Assembly: GCA_022823865.1 (NCBI GenBank)
Contig: JAJEHF010000168.1
Location: 1 to 45,712 of the forward strand
DNA: 45,712 bases
From: Bryobacterales bacterium
GTDB lineage: Bacteria; Acidobacteriota; Terriglobia; Bryobacterales; UBA6623
Reading direction: 5' to 3'
Of the stretch, positions 31,437 to 44,134 are shown in pieces. The translations under genes were made by a program, and so were the position numbers. Under the pieces are notes generated by a model, which was not told where the DNA came from, searched no databases, and worked only from the letters and a program-made list of their open reading frames with translations. The first letter of the stretch is position 1, and each line of letters starts with the position of its first letter.

Positions 31437-33647
31437 TTACGCAGTGCGTCCCTGCTGGGACGTTACCGGCTCGGCCTTGAATTGGCCAGCCAGCAAGTAT
31501 CGATACAGTTGCAGCGCGAGCCGCTGCTCGTGTTCCTCTAGCCAGCTTCGGGCGTCCGGCGTCAGCACGACTGTCTCGCAGGGCTCGTCGGCGCTAACCG
31601 CGGGCGCTCTCTCGTCCGCCGGGTCGACCGGCCAGATCGCATCGCCGGGACCATACTGGCGAACCCGCGTGCCCGCGGCTTCACGGGCGGACGCGCGGCC
31701 CGCTATCAGCATTTGCAGGCCCTCGTTCGCCGCGCCCGGCCCGGCAAGGGCCGCTCCGGCAGCGTAACGGCGCGGAGTCAACCAGCTTCGAAGCTCGTCC
31801 ATCAGTTCCTCGAAACGGATCTGTCGCTCCAGATGCTGCTCGAGGCCGTCAGCGGAGCGCTCCAACAGCGAGCTGCGCCGCCCCTCCGCTGTGCCCGCGT
31901 CCGCCCTCCACGCCGCGATGACGATCTCCTCGCAGCGCTCCAAGGCGCCGTCCTCGTTCGGCTCGAGCAACAACTGCGCAAACTCCGAGCGCGGGAGGGT
32001 GCGCTGCAACCCGGTTCTCAGCTGCTCCGATGCCGCGCTTAGCACCACTTGCACCCCAGCCGCGTTCGCCGATTGCAGAAACCTTGCGAGGACGTTCACC
32101 GCGGAGATGTCGAAGCCGGAGACGGAAGCGAAGTCCAGCATCAGGCAGGCTGGCGGCGAAGCCCCCCTTAGGGATTTCCGGAGACGATCAGCCAGGGGAC
32201 CGACGCTACCGAAGAAGATGTAGCCGCGCAGGCGGTAGGCCTGCACGCGCTCGCCTTCCTCCAGCAAGATGGCGACTTCCGGGACAGGACGCGCCTTGGA
32301 GCTCCGGCGCTCGCGCGCCGTGAATCGCGATCTGATCGGGTCCAAGCGGCTCAAGCGCATGGCGAAGAACACAACGGTGATCAGCATTCCAGCAGCCACG
32401 CCCTCGAAGAGCCCGAAGGCCATGATGACGGCGGCGATCAGCGCGATGATGCCGTACTCCAACCGAGGGAGCCGCTGGCGGCTCCTTACGAGCCCTTGGT
32501 CCAACATGCCGGCCCCGGCGAAGAAGAGCATTCCCCCTACCAGCGGTAGCGGGACCAGCTCCAGCATCCTGTCGCCCCAGAACAGCGGGGCTGCGATGAC
32601 CAGGGCGGCTACGACTCCGGTCAGACGGCTCGTGGCACCGAACAGCTTGCTGCGCAGCGAGGCAGGCACGATGATGCTCGCCACCGTGCCGCCGGCCAGC
32701 CCGGCCGCCACGCTGGCAACCCCTGTCGCCCGAAACTCGCGGTTCCAGTCCAGATCCCGGTTCACCGCCACTTCGAGGCCGGCGACGTTCATGATCACGA
32801 CGATCAGCGCGATCGGGATCAGCGTCAGCATGGTCGGGATCTGCATCGAGATCGCGCTCAAGTCCAAATTCGCGAGGTCGGCGAGCCGCAACAGCGGCCA
32901 GAGGTTGCCGTCCGACGTGCTCTTCAGCAACAGGCCCGCCTCCCTCGCTTCGTCGCCGGAGATGCCAAGCGCGGCGAGCACGAGGTGGTACCCGGCAATA
33001 GCAAGCGCGACACTTACGGGCAGGATCAGCGGATGGCCCCACCGCTTCATTGCGAGATATAGGGCTATCCCGAACACGGCGCCTGGAATCCACTTCACGA
33101 GTTCCGAGAATTCCACAAGCTTCGGAATCGCACGCCAGTCTGTGTCCGCTCCCATCAGAGACATGGCAGACAGACACACGACGGCCCCGATTCCCGCCAC
33201 GAAACCTCCCGCGACCGGATACGGGATGAAGCGGACCAGATCGGCGAGGCGGTAACGCCCCATCAGGTAGAAGCACACGCCGGTAGCCACCGCGCTGACC
33301 ATGAGCGTCGCCACTGTAGTTGCGAACAGCGCATCGGATTCGGCGTCCGCGCCAGAGGCGATTCGTGCCAGCACGACGACCAGCGCGGGAGATATCCCCG
33401 CAATCGCCCCGCGAAAGCCGCTTGCCAAGGCAATCACCAGACAGGCGACGAAGTTTCCGAACAGGACTAAGCCAACCCCCTGGGAGGCATACGCGCCGAG
33501 CGGCCCGGAAAAGATCAGGCTCCCGTAGGCGATGAAGGCGACGAGCAGGCCGAGGCCCGTGGTGAAGCCCACCGAAAGCGCCGGGATGGCCTGCGCCGAC
33601 AACGCGTCTGAGCGAACCTCCGACGCCAGATCGCGGAGCGAGGACAT
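31437..33647 (-). CDS. SulP-family anion transporter with STAS and CRP-like tail
   Basis: A 736-residue membrane protein. About ten to twelve hydrophobic segments form the SulP (SLC26-like) sulfate/bicarbonate transporter core. A STAS domain follows (VQAYRLRGYIFFGSVGPLAD, CLMLDFASVSGFDISAVNVL). The last 110 residues (LMDELRSWLTPRRYAAGAAL, LQMLIAGRASA, QYGPGDAIWP) look like a degenerate cyclic-nucleotide-binding beta-roll, a known fusion in bacterial SulP proteins. With four sulfatases in the window sulfate is a natural substrate, though bicarbonate or dicarboxylates are possible. I chose ATG 33647; the frame extends to a TTG at 33701 without family similarity. Confidence 0.9.
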   Translation of the reverse strand: MSSLRDLASEVRSDALSAQAIPALSVGFTTGLGLLVAFIAYGSLIFSGPLGAYASQGVGLVLFGNFVACLVIALASGFRGAIAGISPALVVVLARIASGADAESDALFATTVATLMVSAVATGVCFYLMGRYRLADLVRFIPYPVAGGFVAGIGAVVCLSAMSLMGADTDWRAIPKLVEFSELVKWIPGAVFGIALYLAMKRWGHPLILPVSVALAIAGYHLVLAALGISGDEAREAGLLLKSTSDGNLWPLLRLADLANLDLSAISMQIPTMLTLIPIALIVVIMNVAGLEVAVNRDLDWNREFRATGVASVAAGLAGGTVASIIVPASLRSKLFGATSRLTGVVAALVIAAPLFWGDRMLELVPLPLVGGMLFFAGAGMLDQGLVRSRQRLPRLEYGIIALIAAVIMAFGLFEGVAAGMLITVVFFAMRLSRLDPIRSRFTARERRSSKARPVPEVAILLEEGERVQAYRLRGYIFFGSVGPLADRLRKSLRGASPPACLMLDFASVSGFDISAVNVLARFLQSANAAGVQVVLSAASEQLRTGLQRTLPRSEFAQLLLEPNEDGALERCEEIVIAAWRADAGTAEGRRSSLLERSADGLEQHLERQIRFEELMDELRSWLTPRRYAAGAALAGPGAANEGLQMLIAGRASAREAAGTRVRQYGPGDAIWPVDPADERAPAVSADEPCETVVLTPDARSWLEEHEQRLALQLYRYLLAGQFKAEPVTSQQGRTA

Positions 33648-34088
33648 CGCAGTCACCGTCCTGCAGGAGAGCGATTCTCGGCGCCGTTGGACATCACTCA
33701 AGACCCCGGCCGCAAGCAGCAGGCATCGGCTTGCGCGAAAGCAAGAGGCAATCGACCGTCATGGTGTTCAACCTGACGGCACAGAGCGATCTCACCGTGG
33801 CCTTCGCGCCTACCACTCAAAGTCCCAGCTGCCAAGGCTCGCCGCGCACGCGCTGGCGGTCGGGCGTTCCAGTGTACTCCGCTCGACGCGGTTTCCGCCG
33901 GATCTCGCAGCGGCGCGCGCAGGCCTCCTCCTTGCAGGTGCTCCACGAACTTTAGTTTACATTATTTTTCATTTATCTGGCAAGAAACCCCTGCATTTCA
34001 GGCGGTCGGAAGCGCATTGGCTGTTGGCGGCGATGTATCTGCCGGCCGGAAGATCTTGCTCTCAAGTATGTCTTGCGGCGCGGGCAAC
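33648..34088. other. Intergenic region with AT-rich island
   Basis: 441 bp between the SulP and GMC genes, with no credible ORF. A conspicuous AT-rich island at about 33950-33990 stands out in otherwise GC-rich DNA and contains the promoter-like pair annotated separately. The remainder up to the SulP start would form a long leader. Confidence 0.5.
33954..33983 (-). promoter_or_regulatory. Candidate promoter for the SulP gene
   Basis: On the minus strand TTGCCA (33978-33983, five of six to the -35 consensus) is followed after 18 bases by TAAACT (33954-33959, four of six to the -10), all inside the AT-rich island. It would drive the SulP gene through a leader of about 300 bases. Confidence 0.4.
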
Positions 34089-35723
34089 TCAGATTTCCCC
34101 GCGCTTGATTTGGTCAGCCATGTAATCGCTCGCCCGCCAAGCCAGCGCCAGAATCGTCAGCGTGGGGTTCTTCTCGGTAGCAGTTGGGAACGCACTGCCA
34201 TCGACGACAAAGACGTTCTTCACTTCGTGCATCTGGTTGTACCTGTTCAGCGCCGAGCGCTTCGGATCCTCGCCCATGCGGCAGGTCCCGTGCTCGTGGA
34301 TCGAGGTGCCCAGCGTTTCGATCTTCCCGCGCTGGTAGGGCAATAGCTCGCCTTTCATCTCGTGCAGGATTTCCTCGCACACGTCGTACATGCGCGAGAT
34401 CATTTTGCGCTCGTTCTCGCCGATGTCGTACTCGATCCTCAGCAGCGGGTAGCCGAAGCGATCGTTCGGCATGCCCTCCACCGAGATGCGGTTGTGCCGG
34501 TAGGGCAGGACTTCCCCGTAGGGGAGCAGTTTGATCAGGGCCGGGTAATGCTTCTTTATGGCTCGCTTGTAGGAGAGTCCAAACCCGCTTAGGCTCTTGG
34601 CAAACCTCGCGTTCGAAGCGCAGCCGACACCCGTGATCGGCACCCCGAAGCCGCGCAGGTAGCCGCGCTTTTCATCGGCCGGCTCGAATCTCGGAATGTA
34701 GATGTGTCCGCCCGAGATACCGTCGTCGTTTGACGCCGGCGAACCGATCAGCTCCGGCACGAACGCCTCCAATTGCAGCCGGAACTGCTCGACTAGGTAG
34801 CGCCCGATGACGTCGGAGCCGTTGCCGAGGCCGTTGGGGTAGCGGCGTGACCTCGAGTTAAGCAACAAGCGCGTCGAGTCGACCGCCGAAGCCGCGACGA
34901 CCACACGCTTGGCCGGGACCGTCCGCTCTTCGCCGGTGAGCCGATCGAAGTACCGGACACCGGACGCCAGCCCTTCGTCGCTGACCAGAATCTCCTCGAC
35001 GATCGCGTTCTGGACCAGCTCGAGCCTCCCTGTCGCGAGTGCGTCTTTCAACAGGTAGTCGAAAGAATTGAAGAACGCGCCGATGTCGCAGCCGCGCTGG
35101 CATGCGCCGCAATAGTGGCACGGGCTGCGTCCGTTGTGCGGTTGGGTGAGAACCGCCCGGCGGATGCGCACCACCGGGTAGTTGAGCCTCGTCGCGGCCT
35201 TGCGCAACAGCACCTCGCCGCAACGCAGGTTGGGCGGCGGCAGGTGGTTCGAAGAGCCCGGCAGCCAGGGCGTGTCGTCGTCGCCCCCGCAGATGCCGAT
35301 CTTCTTCTCGACATTGTCGTAGTAGGGGGCGATTTCCTTGTAGGTGATCGGCCACGGGATCTCCCACCCGTCCTTGGCCGGCTCTTGGAAGTTCAGATCG
35401 GAATAGCGCAGCGAGACGCGGCCCCAGATGTTGGTCTTGCCGCCTACGCCCCACACCCGGGCCAGCCAAAACTGCTTGCCGGGCAGCGTCTCGTAAGGGC
35501 TCTCGCGCAGCGACGTGCCCATCCAGTCCGGCGGGGATTCCCCGCGCCGTCGGCGCTCGCGCGCCTCCCAAGGCTTGACGTGCGACCAGAACTGGCTGCG
35601 CTCGAATTTCTGCCCGGCTTCGAGCAGCAATACCCTGGCACCCTTGCGGGTGAGGTTCCAAGCGGCCATTCCGCCGGACGCACCGCTGCCAATGACGACG
35701 GCGTCAACGTCCTCATAGGCCAT
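34089..35723 (-). CDS. GMC-family FAD oxidoreductase
   Basis: A 544-residue glucose-methanol-choline family flavoprotein. The FAD dinucleotide motif is [16 protein letters not shown] at the N-terminus and the catalytic His lies in [11 protein letters not shown], followed by [20 protein letters not shown] with the conserved Asn. A cysteine cluster, [16 protein letters not shown], is the Fe-S-like motif of the gluconate-2-dehydrogenase/glucoside-3-dehydrogenase large-subunit branch. No small (subunit 3) or cytochrome gene is adjacent. In that branch sugars or glycosides are oxidised, sometimes at C3, which would link it to the DUF1080 protein. Its ATG overlaps the stop of a truncated nucleotidyltransferase frame (ATGA). 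Confidence 0.9.
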   Translation of the reverse strand: MAYEDVDAVVIGSGASGGMAAWNLTRKGARVLLLEAGQKFERSQFWSHVKPWEARERRRRGESPPDWMGTSLRESPYETLPGKQFWLARVWGVGGKTNIWGRVSLRYSDLNFQEPAKDGWEIPWPITYKEIAPYYDNVEKKIGICGGDDDTPWLPGSSNHLPPPNLRCGEVLLRKAATRLNYPVVRIRRAVLTQPHNGRSPCHYCGACQRGCDIGAFFNSFDYLLKDALATGRLELVQNAIVEEILVSDEGLASGVRYFDRLTGEERTVPAKRVVVAASAVDSTRLLLNSRSRRYPNGLGNGSDVIGRYLVEQFRLQLEAFVPELIGSPASNDDGISGGHIYIPRFEPADEKRGYLRGFGVPITGVGCASNARFAKSLSGFGLSYKRAIKKHYPALIKLLPYGEVLPYRHNRISVEGMPNDRFGYPLLRIEYDIGENERKMISRMYDVCEEILHEMKGELLPYQRGKIETLGTSIHEHGTCRMGEDPKRSALNRYNQMHEVKNVFVVDGSAFPTATEKNPTLTILALAWRASDYMADQIKRGEI

Positions 35724-35902
35724 CAGGCGTGCCTTTCGCGAATCAAGGCATCTACGTCGTGAGTTAGCCGTCGGGAGTCGCAGCCGAGTGCAATCACAGT
35801 GCCTCGGAAGATATAGACAAGAGCCCTTGTCTTGCGCCGAGCGAGTTCCTCGGACAACCGCCGAAGGGCGTCACACGACTCACTCGCCGATAAGGGCGCC
35901 AT
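35723..35902 (-). pseudogene. Truncated nucleotidyltransferase-fold gene
   Basis: A 59-codon frame: [20 protein letters not shown], then [20 protein letters not shown] and [15 protein letters not shown]. It matches the start of MNT/DUF6036-type nucleotidyltransferases, where 'GG-x-V-x-A-L-x-x-x-x-R-x-T-x-D-V-D' supplies the nucleotide-binding glycines and metal-binding Asp pair. The first glycine is Arg here. It ends just after the Asp pair, where a full-length protein would run on for over 100 residues; the GMC gene begins at its stop. It overlaps the gene ahead by 23 bases. Probably a partly deleted gene rather than a working enzyme. Confidence 0.55.
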
Positions 35903-36377
35903 AGTCTCGCTCTCCTTCACGCGGGCCGAATTCCTTGTTGCCGATGATGATTCCGTGTCGCAGAAACGCACCCGGGGTGTCCCGATAAAGGGAGCCAGGG
36001 AAACCGTCGAGGTAGTGTTCCAGCGGGCACCAGTAGATCTTCAGCGACCGTTGCGGATCGTCGCACCAGTCGGGGACTGGATGGTCGTGGGTGATCGCGA
36101 TGTGTTCAGCGACCGCTGCGAGCAGGCAATCCCATTTCGTGCCCGTCAGGGGCGGAGGATGCTGGAGCGCACGTTGCTGGACCTCAAACGGGGATTCGTG
36201 GAAACGACGGCCGAGGTCGGAGATCAGCATTCGGAAGCATTCCGCCGGATTCCGCGCTGTGCGGATAGCGTCGACGTAGTCGGCGACTTGCCATCGGGGT
36301 GTCGCGTCCCGAGACCCGCTCGGCAGCTTGTCCGCTAGCCGGCTCCGCGGGAGCGTGGGCTCGTCTGCAGCAGACAC
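35880..36377 (-). CDS. Unknown protein paired with the nucleotidyltransferase frame
   Basis: A 165-residue soluble protein starting with GTG. The central part is WQVADYVDAIRTARNPAECF followed by DLGRRFHESPFEVQQRALQH and PPPLTGTKWDCLLAAVAEHI, suggesting a mainly helical fold. I do not know its function. It overlaps the nucleotidyltransferase-like frame by 23 bases, so the two were an operon and may have been a toxin-antitoxin-like pair (inference from arrangement only). With its partner truncated it may be an orphan. No signal peptide or membrane segment. Confidence 0.6.
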   Translation of the reverse strand: MSAADEPTLPRSRLADKLPSGSRDATPRWQVADYVDAIRTARNPAECFRMLISDLGRRFHESPFEVQQRALQHPPPLTGTKWDCLLAAVAEHIAITHDHPVPDWCDDPQRSLKIYWCPLEHYLDGFPGSLYRDTPGAFLRHGIIIGNKEFGPREGERDYGALIGE

Positions 36378-36493
36378 ACGCTCATGGTACTGGAATCTCT
36401 GCGGGTGTCTTGCATTTTCTCGGGCCTTGGATCGAGCGGAACTCGCCAGTGGCAGCCTCGACGGCCGCGTTGCGGCGCTATCATTTCGAGGAA

Positions 36494-37981
36494 ATGCTCT
36501 CCCGACGCGACTTGCTCAAGAGTGCCGGTCTAGGAGCGCTAGCCGCCGGCAGCGCCAGCGGCCTACAAGCGCGCGCCAAGGGTCCCAATATCCTCATGAT
36601 TTCGATCGACGACATGAACGACTGGATCGGGGTCCTCGGCGGGCATCCCCAGTCGCTCACACCCAACATCGACGCGCTCGCCAAGCGCGGTGTCACCTTC
36701 CGGCGAGCGTACTGCCAGGCACCGGCCTGCAACCCGTCGCGGGCGAGCTTGATGACCGGCATGCGGCCGACGACCTCGGGCTGTTACACCAACGGCGACG
36801 TCTGGCGCGACGCGATGCCCGATGCCGTTACGCTGCCGCAGCACTTCATGCTGCACGGCTATGAAGTGATCGGCGGGGGCAAGACCTTCCACAACACCCA
36901 GAACGAGGCCGAGTCGTGGGAGTACTACAACAGTTTCCGCGGCTTTCTGCAGGCCCCCAACCCGCCCGTCAACAAGCTCAACAGCGGTCGCTTTGACTGG
37001 AGCGGACTCGATGTCGAAGACGAGGACACCGCCGACACCCAGCTCGCGAATTGGGCCGCTGACTACCTCTCGAAGAACCACTCGAAGCCCTTCTTCATGG
37101 CATGCGGCTTCTATCGCCCGCACCTGCCGTTTTACGCGCCCCAGAAGTACTTCGACAAGTTCCCCGAGGCCGAGACCATGCTGCCGAGCTATCTGGAGAA
37201 CGACCTCGACGACGTTCCCGCAGCGGCGATCAACACCGCGACCGGGAAGCGCAGCTTGCGGGACCACGACAACGTGACCTCTTCGGGCCAGTGGAAGCGC
37301 GCCGTGGCTGCCTATCTGGCCTGTATTAACTTTGCCGATGCCAACGTGGGGCGCGTGCTGAAGGCGCTGGACTCAGGGCCCCACGCCGACAACACCGTCG
37401 TCGTCCTGTGGACCGACCACGGCTGGCAGTTCGGCGAGAAGAAGCACTGGCGCAAGTTCACCTTGTGGGAACGTGCCTGCCGGGTCCCGATCATCTTCGC
37501 CGGCCCGGGTATCGAGGCCAAGGGCGAACTCTGCGACCGTACCGCGGAGCTGCTCGACATCTATCCGACCTTGAGCGACTTGGCCGGATTGCCCGAGCGC
37601 GAGGAACTCGACGGCGAGAGCCTGCGGCCCCTGCTGGAAAACCCGCAGGCTCCGTGGGACCACCCCGCGATCACTTCCATGGGGCCCGAGAGGAACTCGA
37701 TCCGCACCGAGCGCTGGCGTTACACGAGCTACCCGGACGGTGAAGAGCTCTACGACCACGACAGCGACCCGGACGAGTGGCACAACTTGGCGGACGCCCC
37801 CGAGCACGCCGAGACAAAGCGGCGCCTTGCAGCGATGCTGCCTCGAAATCCTTCGCGCAAGAAGGTGATGCAGTTCCAAGACCTGCCCGCGGAGCGCCGC
37901 CGGCTCACCGAACTCCTGCCGGATCACTATCGCGCCTCCGACGCCGCGAACTATGTCCCGCTCCTCCCGGGACCAGACTGA
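36494..37981 (+). CDS. Sulfatase (iduronate-2-sulfatase-like), Tat-exported
   Basis: A 495-residue sulfatase. Tat signal LSRRDLLKSAGLGALAAGSA, then NILMISIDDMNDWIGVLGG, the formylglycine motif CNPSR (79-83), GCYTNGDVWRD, GGGKTFHN, and WTDHGWQFGEKKHWRKFTLWE. The Asp-His in 'TDHGW' is the normal variant in iduronate-2-sulfatases. The tail EELYDHDSDPDEWHNLADAP resembles that of the sulfatase at 16736. The ATG at 36494 is chosen because the Tat signal begins there. GAGGAA abuts the ATG and TATCAT (36479-36484) is ten bases upstream, so a very short leader is possible. It stands alone between the orphan partner gene and a DUF1801 gene. Confidence 0.92.
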   Translation: MLSRRDLLKSAGLGALAAGSASGLQARAKGPNILMISIDDMNDWIGVLGGHPQSLTPNIDALAKRGVTFRRAYCQAPACNPSRASLMTGMRPTTSGCYTNGDVWRDAMPDAVTLPQHFMLHGYEVIGGGKTFHNTQNEAESWEYYNSFRGFLQAPNPPVNKLNSGRFDWSGLDVEDEDTADTQLANWAADYLSKNHSKPFFMACGFYRPHLPFYAPQKYFDKFPEAETMLPSYLENDLDDVPAAAINTATGKRSLRDHDNVTSSGQWKRAVAAYLACINFADANVGRVLKALDSGPHADNTVVVLWTDHGWQFGEKKHWRKFTLWERACRVPIIFAGPGIEAKGELCDRTAELLDIYPTLSDLAGLPEREELDGESLRPLLENPQAPWDHPAITSMGPERNSIRTERWRYTSYPDGEELYDHDSDPDEWHNLADAPEHAETKRRLAAMLPRNPSRKKVMQFQDLPAERRRLTELLPDHYRASDAANYVPLLPGPD

Positions 37982-38198
37982 TACGCGGGAACGGTGCCGT
38001 CCACGCTGCTAGCCAACACCGATCTCCTCGAGTCTTGACTCCGCCAGGCTGCACGGCACGGGCTGTGCCCATGGAGCAGACCCGTGTGGAGGAGTCGCTG
38101 CGGCACCGCGCACCGCGGCTCATATTCGTGGAACGCGCTTGCGCTGAAGAGGTCTAGAGTCCGTTCGACCCGCTCTTGCGGACGGTGATGGATCGAAC

Positions 38199-38666
38199 TC
38201 ACAGCTTGTCAAAGCCGCGCCAGCCTGGCAGGGCGGCCGCCTGCCGGACCCACCTCGCCATCTGCTCCTCGTCGAGTTCGCCCTCGAAGATGTCGAACCA
38301 GCGCGCGCCCTTGTCCTTTCCTGAACCGGGCGGCACGGGGCGCAGTGACCGTCCGAGAAAGAAAGTCACCCTCACGAAGCGAGTGAACACGTGGGTGCTC
38401 AAGAACCACCCTTCGCCCTCGATGCCATAGAACGGCGAGTTCCACCTGACGGCCTTGCGCACGTTCGGAACGTTGCGCACGATCAGCGTGTCAAGGCGGC
38501 GTCCGACATCGCTCTTCCAGCCCGGCATGGCTGCGATGTAGGCCTGCACGGGGGCGTCGCCATCGGCCTTGGCGATTTGAGGGTTGCCTCCACTGAGGAG
38601 TCTCGGCTTTGCGCCGGATTGTTCGATTGCGGGCCCGTCTGAGAGTTTCATTGACCTCTTGGGCAT
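38199..38666 (-). CDS. DUF1801 family protein
   Basis: A 155-residue soluble protein. After a short basic N-terminus comes a DUF1801 (YdhG/YdeI-like) domain: VQAYIAAMPGWKSDVGRRLD, then VRKAVRWNSPFYGIEGEGWF and VRVTFFLGRSLRPVPPGSG. These proteins have a small alpha/beta fold of unclear role. An alternative ATG at 38651 (MKLSDGP) has the better ribosome binding site (AAGAGGT). No partner genes are close. Confidence 0.85.
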   Translation of the reverse strand: MPKRSMKLSDGPAIEQSGAKPRLLSGGNPQIAKADGDAPVQAYIAAMPGWKSDVGRRLDTLIVRNVPNVRKAVRWNSPFYGIEGEGWFLSTHVFTRFVRVTFFLGRSLRPVPPGSGKDKGARWFDIFEGELDEEQMARWVRQAAALPGWRGFDKL

Positions 38667-38940
38667 CTTCGCGGCCTGGAGAATCTACTCCCCATCCTAG
38701 TAGCGATCGGGTTGCCGGCGAGGACGATTGGACAGGGAGTTGCGGATGTACTTGTAGCGCTCTGTTCGTACCGCCCCGATGTGGTCCACTGTTTCATCGC
38801 AGCGGTCGCGATTCGACTCATTCGCATGGTGCTGCGGCCTCTACACTCTCGGCCATTCCGGCACGACCGGCTCAGCACGCCCGCAGAGCAGCGCCAGACC
38901 ACCGTCTTGCTCTTGCGCCAGCGCACGCCCCGGCCAGCAA

Positions 38941-38969
38941 TTGCCGCTCGGCTTGGGTACAGCTATGAT
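38941..38969 (+). promoter_or_regulatory. Candidate sigma-70 promoter for the PFOR gene
   Basis: TTGCCG (38941-38946, four of six), a 17-base spacer, then TATGAT (38964-38969, five of six). It would start transcription about 100 bases ahead of the PFOR ATG. The rest of the 410-bp gap 38667-39076 contains no believable ORF. Confidence 0.5.
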
Positions 38970-39076
38970 AGTTGTGGGTGAGGGCTCGCCCGGACGACGG
39001 GCCTTCGCCCCGGTAACTGGGATCTTGCGGCCGCATCCCGTAGCCGCGGGTTCTGAGTGTCTTTGGAGAACTGGTC

Positions 39077-43807
<4,731 letters not shown>

Positions 43808-43831
43808 CCAGCTGACGCCGGACCGAATCTT

Positions 43832-43859
43832 GGCGGGCTCCCGACGCGTCGGGGCCGCC
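43832..43859 (+). terminator. Strong GC hairpin after the PFOR gene
   Basis: GGCGG (43832-43836) pairs with CCGCC (43855-43859) outside the 14-base perfect palindrome CCCGACGCGTCGGG (43840-43853), forming a strong hairpin 25 bases past the stop. No T-run follows, so termination is likely but not certain. The rest of 43808-44134 is non-coding. Confidence 0.45.
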
Positions 43860-44101
43860 GGCGATCCCGGGCCCGGCCAGCGCGACTGTCCAGCTCCCGC
43901 ACGGCCGCATGGCCGCGCGATCTGCCCGGTGGGCGCCGTTTCTAGCAGAGATCGACGCGCCGAATTCCGGCACCAGGAGACCAGGCGTCGTTTCGGCACG
44001 GCCAGCGTGGGAAGCTGGCGGCGCCCGGCTTTGCGCGCGCGTGACCTCGCGCAACCCGAAGGGACTCGCGTGCAAGAGGGGCACTCCCCGTGAACTGCCA
44101 C

Positions 44102-44107
44102 TACAAT
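44102..44107 (+). promoter_or_regulatory. Possible -10 for the last sulfatase gene
   Basis: TACAAT, five of six to the -10 consensus, 27 bases before the ATG, with a GAGGTGA ribosome binding site in between. No convincing -35. It is the same hexamer as ahead of the sulfatases at 15030 and 16736. Confidence 0.35.
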
Positions 44108-44134
44108 GTGTTCTCTCCCGACCGAGGTGAGCGT

